This document shows positions 13,413 to 18,900 of a stretch of DNA of 18,900 bases, piece after piece. Below the pieces are notes generated by a model. The model worked only from the letters and a program-made list of their open reading frames with translations, did not search any database and was not told where the DNA came from. A program made the position numbers and the translations under genes. Source of the DNA: an uncultured Lachnospiraceae bacterium (GTDB lineage: Bacteria; Bacillota; Clostridia; Lachnospirales; Lachnospiraceae); the NCBI GenBank assembly GCA_910589195.1, contig CAJUTC010000055.1, positions 1-18,900 on the forward strand, given 5' to 3'. Each line of letters opens with the position of its first letter. Position 1 is the first letter of the stretch.

Positions 13413-15065
13413 ATGAAAAAAGTAGTCCCAATTCTGCTGCTAATCGGAGCGATGCTTTGTGCTCTAATCGGAAAGTTAGCATACACAGCATACAAAAAAT
13501 ACTCCCCTACCAAAGAATCGATTAGCCTAGAAACATTGTACGGAGTATCGGGATCCCAGTCAGCGCTGTTTTTCAATGATGAACTTCAGGAGGCAAAGGG
13601 GATTTCCAAAAATAATCATATTTATTTTCCTGTTTCTTGGGTAAACCAAACAATTAACCAGCGTTTTTACTGGGATGCGAATGAGCAGATTTTAGTGTAT
13701 ACCCTTCCAGATACAATTTTGTATATGGATGCCGCAACCTTAGGGGATGGCGGTGTGCCGGTTTTAATTTTGCAAAATCAGGAAGCCTATCTTTCGGATG
13801 AATTAATAACCAAATACACGGATCTGAGGATTGAAACGTTCCAGGAGGAGGTGATCCGAACCTTTGTGGATAACCGCTGGGAAACGGAAACATGGAATTC
13901 CCTGAAAAAGGGAGGGTCTGTCCGGGAACGGGGAGGAATCAAAAGCCTGGTGGTAACGAAAGAGCCGGAAGGCGCTATGGTAAAGGTAATTGAAACCATG
14001 GAGCGGTGGGTTAAGATCCGCACAGAGGATGGCTATGTGGGCTATATAGAAGGCCGTCGGCTGGGGCAAAAAGAAGAGGTTACAAATATTAGTACGTTCC
14101 AAGCTCCGGTATATGAGGGAGTTTCCATGGATCAGAAGATCTGCCTCGCCTGGCATCAGGTAACCAGCCCGGAGGCTAATAAATCCATTCAAACACTTTT
14201 ACAAAATACAAAAGGCGTGAATGTTATTTCACCTACCTGGTATGCCATGGCGGATAACGATGGGAATTATACATCATTTGCCGATTCCTCATATGTGGAT
14301 TACCTTCATGAGCGAGGCATCCAGGTTTGGGCGCTGATTGACAACTTTAGTTCCAATGTGCAGACAGAAATCTTATTGTCCAAAACTTCTACCCGTAAAA
14401 AGCTGATCGCAAGTTTGATGCAAGAAGTGGAAACGTACCAACTGGATGGCCTGAATCTGGATTTTGAAAGCCTGAAGGAAAGCGCGGGCCCCCATTATAT
14501 CCAGTTTATCCGGGAACTTTCGGTATCCTGCCGCCAGAAGCAGATTGTATTATCGGTGGATAATCATGTTCCCGCAAGTTATAATTCTTTTTATAACCGG
14601 CAGGAGCAGGGGATAGTCGCGGACTATGTTATCATTATGGGGTATGATGAACATTATTCCGGAGGGGAGGCAGGCCCGGTTGCATCCTATCCCTATGTGA
14701 AAAGCGGAATTGAAGATACATTAAAAGAAGTCCCTAAGGAGAAAGTGATCAATGCCATTCCACTGTATACCAGGGTGTGGAAAGAAAATAAGGATGGAGA
14801 GGTCAGTTCAGACGCGCTGGGGATTTCGGATGCCAAGGACTGGGTGAAATCAAACAAAGTATCTTTGCAATGGATGGAAAATATGGGTCTTTATTATGGG
14901 CAAATCCCGGGCGAGGAAGAGCGTAAAGAAATTTGGCTGGAGGAGGAGAAATCCATCGGCCTTAAGATGAATCTAATCCGGGATTATGGTCTTGCCGGGG
15001 TAGCTTGTTGGAAGCTGGGATTTGAGCCGGCAAATATTTGGGATATTGTAAAGATGAATGAATAG
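13413..15065 (+). CDS. Membrane-anchored SH3 / glycosyl hydrolase family 18 protein
   Basis: The protein has 550 residues. An N-terminal uncleaved-looking anchor (VVPILLLIGAMLCALIG, residues 4-20) exports the rest. Residues about 45-130 form a copper-amine-oxidase-N-like/stalk region (IYFPVSWVNQTINQRFYWD). Residues about 180-218 resemble a bacterial SH3 domain (MVKVIETMERWVKIRTEDGYVGYIEG). The C-terminal half is a GH18 barrel: NVISPTWYAM, GIQVWALIDN, and the active-site strand LDGLNLDFE with acid E352 and D350. The usual second aspartate of DGxDxDxE is N348, as in some clostridial and spore-type GH18 proteins. It ends GVACWKLGFE, where the conserved tryptophan falls. The closest functional analogues are spore cortex and wall N-acetylglucosaminidases (SleL/YaaH); a spore role is not shown here. 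Confidence 0.85.
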   Translation: MKKVVPILLLIGAMLCALIGKLAYTAYKKYSPTKESISLETLYGVSGSQSALFFNDELQEAKGISKNNHIYFPVSWVNQTINQRFYWDANEQILVYTLPDTILYMDAATLGDGGVPVLILQNQEAYLSDELITKYTDLRIETFQEEVIRTFVDNRWETETWNSLKKGGSVRERGGIKSLVVTKEPEGAMVKVIETMERWVKIRTEDGYVGYIEGRRLGQKEEVTNISTFQAPVYEGVSMDQKICLAWHQVTSPEANKSIQTLLQNTKGVNVISPTWYAMADNDGNYTSFADSSYVDYLHERGIQVWALIDNFSSNVQTEILLSKTSTRKKLIASLMQEVETYQLDGLNLDFESLKESAGPHYIQFIRELSVSCRQKQIVLSVDNHVPASYNSFYNRQEQGIVADYVIIMGYDEHYSGGEAGPVASYPYVKSGIEDTLKEVPKEKVINAIPLYTRVWKENKDGEVSSDALGISDAKDWVKSNKVSLQWMENMGLYYGQIPGEEERKEIWLEEEKSIGLKMNLIRDYGLAGVACWKLGFEPANIWDIVKMNE

Positions 15066-15084
15066 GAAATCAGAAATCAGCATC

Positions 15085-15122
15085 AGAACGTTTTCTAGGC
15101 AATTAGGAAACGTTCTCTTAAA
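15085..15122 (+). terminator. Stem-loop after the GH18 gene
   Basis: AGAACGTTTTC (15085-15095) pairs with GGAAACGTTCT (15106-15116), followed by CTCTTA. The U-run is weak. Confidence 0.5.
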
Positions 15123-15125
15123 CAA

Positions 15126-15207
15126 GGGGACTGGTCAGCACACCAGACAAAAGCGGACTCCGATCTAATGGTAAGCCGCCCTTATATGGTCTGGTCTGAC
15201 CAGCCCC
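15126..15207 (+). ncRNA. Possible structured leader RNA
   Basis: GGGG-CTGGTCAG-ACCAGAC (15126-15148, with an extra A and a CAC bulge) pairs with GTCTGGT-CTGACCAG-CCCC (15189-15207). The 40-base interior contains its own GCGG/CCGC stem (15153-15156 and 15176-15179). No U-run follows directly, so it is not a simple terminator. It lies about 60 bases before the metallophosphoesterase gene. I do not recognise a known riboswitch class. Confidence 0.35.
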
Positions 15208-15268
15208 TGTATCTTAAAAAGGGTTTTTCAATTGGCAGGAAATTCACCCTACGAAAGGAGAAACTTTC

Positions 15269-16729
15269 ATGGAGAAAGGGAAATGGCAGAGGACTGTAAA
15301 AAGGCTTTTTACCGCCGGGATGGTGCTATGTTTGCTAGCCTCAGGAACGGGCTGTACAAAAAAAGCGGTTCCGGAGGAAAGCAGTTTTATCGGAACAGAG
15401 GAAGCGCCCCAGGAATCCGGGGAAATAAAGCCTACCGCTCCAATTTTGGAAACCATAGAACCCTTTCCGGATTCAGAAACCCAGGGTACGCTAGAAGAAA
15501 TCCCGGGAACTAAGATTCTGATTGCGACGGATATCCATTACCTGTCCAGGGAGCTGACCGATATGGGAAATGTGTTTGTAGAAATGATACAGCATGGTGA
15601 CGGTAAAGTGACAAATTATATCTGGGAAATTATGGATGCGTTTGTGGAGGAAGTAATCCGGGAGAAGCCAGAGCTTTTGATTTTAAGCGGCGATTTAAGT
15701 TTTAATGGGGAGCTTTTAAGCCATCAGGAATTTGCTGAGTATTTAAAACGCATTGAGGACGGGGGAATTCCGGTAGCCGTAATACCGGGAAACCATGATA
15801 TTAATAATGTAGCGGCTTCCCGCTATTTTAATGGAAGGCGGATACCAGCGGAAATTACCACACCAGAGCAGTTCTGCCAGATTTATCAGGAATTTGGCTA
15901 TCAGGAGGCTATCAGCCGAGATCCGGAATCATTAAGCTATGTATATCCGGTTAATGATAAGATTTGGGCGCTTATGTTGGATAGCTGCCAGTATAAGGAA
16001 GGAAACCTGGTAGGGGGAATGATTGATCTGGAAACGTATGAGTGGATTGAAGAGCAGTTGGACGCTGCCAATGAAGCAGATGTTATGCTGCTGCCAGTGA
16101 GCCATCACAATCTTTTAGATGAAAGCCAGATTTATGAGGACGACTGTACCATTGAGCACAGTGAGCGGCTGATAGAACTGTTAGAGGGATGGGACGCAAC
16201 ATTGTACCTGAGCGGCCATCTCCATGTACAGCATTATATGAATAGTGATCGGGAATTTGACGGAACTACAGGGATTTATGAAATTGTAACCAGTTCCCTG
16301 GCGACTCCGCCCTGCCAATATGGGGTTTTATATTTTCAGGCCACAGGGCGGTTTCACTATCATACCCAAATTTTGGATATCGATTCCTGGGCAAGGGCGT
16401 CTGGGCAGAACGATATTAATTTGTTGGAATTTTCACACTACAGAGTTCCGTTTCTGGAAAATGTTTTTTACAACCAGGCTCATGATCGGCTGGAGAAGAT
16501 GGATGAGCTGGGTCTTACTGATATGCAGAAGGGAAGGATGTCCCAGGTATATGCCAAGGCAAACTGTTATTACTATTGGGGACGCGCGGTAGAGATTGCC
16601 CATTTGATTCGGGAAAGTGAAGAATATGAGTTATGGTCAGAATACGGAGCGGGTACTTCTCAGGCGGAATATCTGGAATATATCCTGGAAGAAGCAGTAA
16701 CTGATTATAATCATTTGGAAGGGCCATAA
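15269..16729 (+). CDS. Metallophosphoesterase lipoprotein
   Basis: The protein has 486 residues; AAAGGAG precedes the ATG. A signal peptide (KRLFTAGMVLCLLASGTGC) ends with a cysteine at 29 that suits lipid attachment, although the -3 residue is G rather than L, so the lipobox is imperfect. A P/E/T-rich spacer (30-80) follows. The calcineurin-like fold has all metal motifs: TDIH (D88, H90), GDLSFNG (141-147), GNHD (174-177), SHH (278-280) and GHLH (316-319). The C-terminal 130 residues are helical and unfamiliar. The substrate of this outer-face phosphoesterase is unknown; phosphodiesters of wall polymers or nucleotides are possible. It is 62 bases upstream of the broken amidase gene and probably was co-transcribed with it. 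Confidence 0.88.
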   Translation: MEKGKWQRTVKRLFTAGMVLCLLASGTGCTKKAVPEESSFIGTEEAPQESGEIKPTAPILETIEPFPDSETQGTLEEIPGTKILIATDIHYLSRELTDMGNVFVEMIQHGDGKVTNYIWEIMDAFVEEVIREKPELLILSGDLSFNGELLSHQEFAEYLKRIEDGGIPVAVIPGNHDINNVAASRYFNGRRIPAEITTPEQFCQIYQEFGYQEAISRDPESLSYVYPVNDKIWALMLDSCQYKEGNLVGGMIDLETYEWIEEQLDAANEADVMLLPVSHHNLLDESQIYEDDCTIEHSERLIELLEGWDATLYLSGHLHVQHYMNSDREFDGTTGIYEIVTSSLATPPCQYGVLYFQATGRFHYHTQILDIDSWARASGQNDINLLEFSHYRVPFLENVFYNQAHDRLEKMDELGLTDMQKGRMSQVYAKANCYYYWGRAVEIAHLIRESEEYELWSEYGAGTSQAEYLEYILEEAVTDYNHLEGP

Positions 16730-16791
16730 ACAGACGGAATAGCGGCAGAAAAAACGGCATACAGTGAAAGGAAGAGTGTAGGCGGTGGTTT

Positions 16792-17037
16792 ATGAAAGGC
16801 GTATTCCGAAATTGTGTGCTGGGAGTGGTTCTTCTAGTTGTGGTATCAGCAGTGTCGATTTATATGGGGCAGATGGATCAGGCAGAAGGCGTTTCATCTG
16901 GAAAAGGAATCCTGATCCAGGGGATCCGGCGGATTTTTTCCCAGGTAGGGGAACGGTCTGGTTCAGACAAAGGGGAGAAAAAGGCAATTGTTGTTTTAGA
17001 TGCAGGTCATGGAGGGGCTTTTTACAGACCGAAATAA
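16792..17037 (+). pseudogene. Truncated N-acetylmuramoyl-L-alanine amidase (CwlD-like)
   Basis: The 81-codon frame has an N-terminal membrane anchor (NCVLGVVLLVVVSAVSIYMG) and then KKAIVVLDAGHGG, the first zinc-binding motif of the Amidase_3 family (CwlD and relatives, which cut the peptide from N-acetylmuramic acid, for example in spore cortex). Immediately after it the frame reads AFYRPK and stops; the remaining two thirds of the enzyme, with the other zinc ligands and catalytic glutamate, are missing, so it cannot be active. The break coincides with the left edge of the tandemly duplicated unit that follows. There is no clear ribosome site for the ATG at 16792. Confidence 0.8.
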
Positions 17038-17062
17038 CAAATAAGAGGATAAAAGTTTTAAA

Positions 17063-17091
17063 TTGATAAAAATTCCAGGATATGTTAATAT
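17063..17091 (+). promoter_or_regulatory. Promoter of duplicated gene 1
   Basis: TTGATA (17063-17068), 17 bases, TAATAT (17086-17091). The leader of about 78 bases is shared with copy 2. Confidence 0.7.
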
Positions 17092-17175
17092 TTTCTTAAT
17101 AATAAACGCGGCAGATAATGCCATTATACAAAAATACGCGGGATAAATGAAAAATATCTGCAGAAAGAGGGAAAG

Positions 17176-17799
17176 ATGAAAAAGGTATTAAAAAAGATTA
17201 CAGCTTTAGCAGCAGCCCTGATGATGGTTCCGGTGATGACGGTGAGCGCGGCTCCTCCAGTAAATGCATTGAATGGGGGAGATGTATATGAGGAAATTAC
17301 GAACATGTTTCCTGATTTAACAGAAGATGAGAGCAAGATGATTACAGAATTGACCTATATACATTCCGACCTTGAGTCGTCGTCACGCAGAGCTGTGTCG
17401 TTTGAGGAAATGATGGATGCATATGGATTTGACCTGCGGGATGATTATTATGGCCATATAATCGCTGCTTATGGTGTGGTATTTGCTGGAGCCAGCCGTG
17501 ATTGGTGTATTAGTATGGGAGTTGACCCGGCTAAAATGGATGCCGTGATTGCAAAGCTTAACGGTGGTGCCGGTGCTTCCGCAGCCGGCCAGAGCCAGAG
17601 TGCATCTGCGCCTGTCTGGAAGCAGGACGGCAATGGCTGGTGGATTGAGAATCCGGACGGTTCTTATCTGATCAACCAATGGTATCAGTCGCCTGCCAGC
17701 GGCTTATGGTATTATATGGGGTCTGACGGATATATGCTCACCAATACCACAACCCCAGACGGATTTGCGGTAAACGCAGATGGTGTTTGGGTTCAGTAA
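17176..17799 (+). CDS. Secreted protein with C-terminal choline-binding-type repeats, copy 1
   Basis: The protein has 207 residues; AAAGAGGGAAAG precedes the ATG. The signal peptide (KKITALAAALMMVPVMTVSA) is cut after residue 25. The mature N-terminal domain (about 27-120) is helical, with FPDLTEDESKMITELTYIHSDLE and a conserved end IIAAYGVVFAGASRDWCISMG that carries the only cysteine. An A/S/G/Q-rich hinge (about 134-146) leads to a C-terminal module of aromatic/glycine repeats: WKQDGNGWWIENPDGSYL, NQWYQSPASGLWYYMGSDGYM, and the end GFAVNADGVWVQ. This matches the CW_binding_1 / choline- or glucan-binding repeat family and should tether the protein to the cell wall or a carbohydrate. I do not recognise the N-terminal domain. 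Its tandem neighbour is a diverged copy. Confidence 0.8.
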   Translation: MKKVLKKITALAAALMMVPVMTVSAAPPVNALNGGDVYEEITNMFPDLTEDESKMITELTYIHSDLESSSRRAVSFEEMMDAYGFDLRDDYYGHIIAAYGVVFAGASRDWCISMGVDPAKMDAVIAKLNGGAGASAAGQSQSASAPVWKQDGNGWWIENPDGSYLINQWYQSPASGLWYYMGSDGYMLTNTTTPDGFAVNADGVWVQ

Positions 17800-17832
17800 C
17801 AAGGTTTTAAATGATAAACAGGATTTTTCCGG

Positions 17833-17866
17833 AGCCATTGGCAGCAGCATGCCAGTGGCTCTTTTG
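17833..17866 (+). terminator. Terminator of duplicated gene 1
   Basis: AGCCATTGGCA, loop, TGCCAGTGGCT (one G-U pair), then CTTTT. The same structure recurs at 18758. Confidence 0.85.
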
Positions 17867-17990
17867 GACTTACTAGGAAATTACATCGGATAAATCAAAA
17901 ACCTTCCGGATTGGTCTGTTGCCGCCTTTTGGACATGGAGAGGCTTTTAACAGACTGAAATAATAAATAACAGGGGAAGAGAGTTTTAAC

Positions 17991-18019
17991 TTGATAAAAA
18001 TTCCAGGATATGTTAATAT
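17991..18019 (+). promoter_or_regulatory. Promoter of duplicated gene 2
   Basis: TTGATA (17991-17996), 17 bases, TAATAT (18014-18019), identical in hexamers and spacing to copy 1. Confidence 0.7.
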
Positions 18020-18103
18020 TTTCTTAATAATAAATGCGGCAGATAATGCCATTATACAAAAATACGCGGAATAAATGAAAAATATCTGCAGAAAGAGGGA
18101 AAG

Positions 18104-18727
18104 ATGAAAAAGGTATTCAAAAAGATTACTGCTTTAGCAGCAGCCCTGATGATGGTTCCGGTGATGACGGTGAGTGCAGCTCCGCCATTAGATTTGGAAG
18201 TTGTAAAGACTCATAATGTCTATGATGAGATTAGTAACAAGTTTCCTGATTTAACAGACAATGAGATCGGGTGGATTGCAGAATTGACGTGTCTTCATAT
18301 CGAATTTGAGCCGTCAGGCGGAAACGTGCAGTTTGATAAAATGCTGGAATACTATGGAATAACATTGGACAATAATGATGGCTATATAGCCGCTGCTTAT
18401 GGTGTGGTATTTGCTAATGCCAGCCGTGATTGGTGTATTAGTATGGGGGCTGACCCGGCTAAAATGGATGCCATGATTGCAAAGCTTGGCGGTAGCGCCG
18501 GTGCTTCCGCAGCCGGCCAGAGCCAGAGTGCATCCGCGCCTGTCTGGAAGCAGGACAGCAATGGCTGGTGGATTGAGAATCCGGACGGTTCTTATCTGAC
18601 CAACCAATGGTATCAGTCGCCTGCCAGCGGCTTATGGTATTATATGGGGTCTGACGGGTATATGCTCACCAATACCACCACGCCAGACGGATATACAGTA
18701 AACGCAGACGGGGTTTGGGTTCAGTAA
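18104..18727 (+). CDS. Secreted protein with C-terminal choline-binding-type repeats, copy 2
   Basis: A paralogue of the gene at 17176 with the same length of 207 residues, leader and ribosome site. The signal peptide differs at one residue (L5 to F). From about residue 97 to the end (AAYGVVFA, SRDWCISMG, the hinge and the wall-binding repeats) it is nearly identical, with single changes such as AGAS to ANAS and LINQ to LTNQ. In between, residues about 27-95 have diverged strongly: copy 1 has VNALNGGDVYEEITNMFPDL where copy 2 has LDLEVVKTHNVYDEISNKFPDL, and the following 40 residues share only scattered positions. Both frames are intact, so both are probably expressed. Function is unknown; the wall-binding tail suggests surface display. 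Confidence 0.8.
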   Translation: MKKVFKKITALAAALMMVPVMTVSAAPPLDLEVVKTHNVYDEISNKFPDLTDNEIGWIAELTCLHIEFEPSGGNVQFDKMLEYYGITLDNNDGYIAAAYGVVFANASRDWCISMGADPAKMDAMIAKLGGSAGASAAGQSQSASAPVWKQDSNGWWIENPDGSYLTNQWYQSPASGLWYYMGSDGYMLTNTTTPDGYTVNADGVWVQ

Positions 18728-18757
18728 CATTTTAAATAGTAAGCGGGATTTTTCCGG

Positions 18758-18790
18758 AGCCATTGGCAGCAGCATGCCAGTGGCTCTTTT
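18758..18790 (+). terminator. Terminator of duplicated gene 2, adjoining a group II intron
   Basis: AGCCATTGGCA / TGCCAGTGGCT stem followed by CTTTT at 18786-18790. The intron-like sequence starts two to four bases later. Confidence 0.85.
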
Positions 18791-18791
18791 G

Positions 18792-18900
18792 GATTGCGCC
18801 CAGTATGGGCGCAATCTAATCGGTGAAAGTCCGTAACACGCCCTGGTAGTGGGAAGTGTATAGCCAAGAGCAAGGGTGTCCATTGTGAGGTGGAATCTGA
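18792..18900 (+). mobile_element. 5' end of a bacterial group II intron (runs off the window)
   Basis: GATTGCGCCC (18792-18801) and GGGCGCAATC (18807-18816) form a perfect 10-bp hairpin. CTAATCGGTGAAAGTCCGTAACACG and then GCCCTGGTAGTGGGAAGTGTATAGCC follow, the pattern of domain I in bacterial group II introns. The usual start GUGYG would correspond to TTGCG at 18794, with T in place of the first G, so the exact 5' boundary is uncertain or mutated. Its position directly behind an intrinsic terminator is the habit of class C group II introns. The reverse transcriptase/maturase gene would lie beyond the window. Confidence 0.75.

Larger units (their letters stand above)
17005..18790 (+). repeat. 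Tandem duplication of a secreted-protein unit, period about 926 bp
   Basis: Unit 1 runs from about 17005 to 17866 and unit 2 from about 17931 to 18790. Both begin with an amidase remnant (GGTCATGGAGG / GGACATGGAGA, then a GGCTTTT...AACAGAC-type stretch), and both have the same promoter, leader, gene and terminator. The offsets are 926 at the left edge, 928 between genes and 925 between terminators, so only small indels separate the copies. About 65 bases lie between the units. Confidence 0.9.

Noticed and set aside
16785..17066. Alternative plus-strand 93-codon frame over the amidase remnant
   Set aside because: The frame encoding the membrane anchor and DAGHGG motif is the real one; the other has no family features.

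Overview
The window looks like a chromosomal stretch of a low-to-mid GC, Gram-positive anaerobe of the Clostridia, most likely family Lachnospiraceae. The grounds are strong AGGAGG-type ribosome sites, sigma-A promoters with 17-bp spacers, a 56-residue clostridial 2[4Fe-4S] ferredoxin, MecA, DUF4367/DUF6147-like envelope proteins, and choline-binding-type repeats on secreted proteins. Most genes are housekeeping or envelope related; the right end is an unstable accessory region.

Layout. 1-397: 3' part of an ECF-type sigma factor. 784-2107: two overlapping genes resembling type VII (WXG100/ESX-like) secretion accessories, ended by a long hairpin. 2337-3407 (minus): murG with its own promoter, divergent from a two-gene operon (3594-5139) for a DUF4367-like membrane protein and a secreted DUF6147-like protein, closed by a strong terminator. 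5399-6769: MerR-headed protein with a long charged tail, convergent with a class I glutamine amidotransferase (6800-7519, minus). 7526-9446: mostly non-coding DNA holding two small redox genes, a ferredoxin (8048-8218, minus, under 60 codons) and a DUF1858 protein (8670-8870), flanked by two inverted copies of an interspersed repeat. 9447-10211 (minus): mecA, divergent from a kinase operon.

10439-12934: a Ser/Thr kinase fused to a ParA/CpaE-like domain, a second CpaE-like protein whose P-loop lacks the lysine, a short remnant resembling the start of a TadE-type pilin, and an unknown protein. I read this as the residue of a Tad pilus-type locus. The kinase appears to start at an AUU codon, because the only upstream in-frame start (TTG) is itself the -35 box of its promoter.

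13413-16729: a membrane-anchored SH3/GH18 protein and a metallophosphoesterase lipoprotein, with a large RNA-like stem between them. 16792-17037: a CwlD-like amidase cut off exactly at its first catalytic motif. From there to about 18790 runs a tandem duplication with a period near 926 bp. Each unit carries an amidase-remnant edge, a promoter, a secreted protein with a wall-binding tail, and a terminator. Signal peptide and tail are nearly identical between the copies, while the region between them has diverged. Immediately after the second terminator begins the 5' end of a group II intron, which runs off the window.
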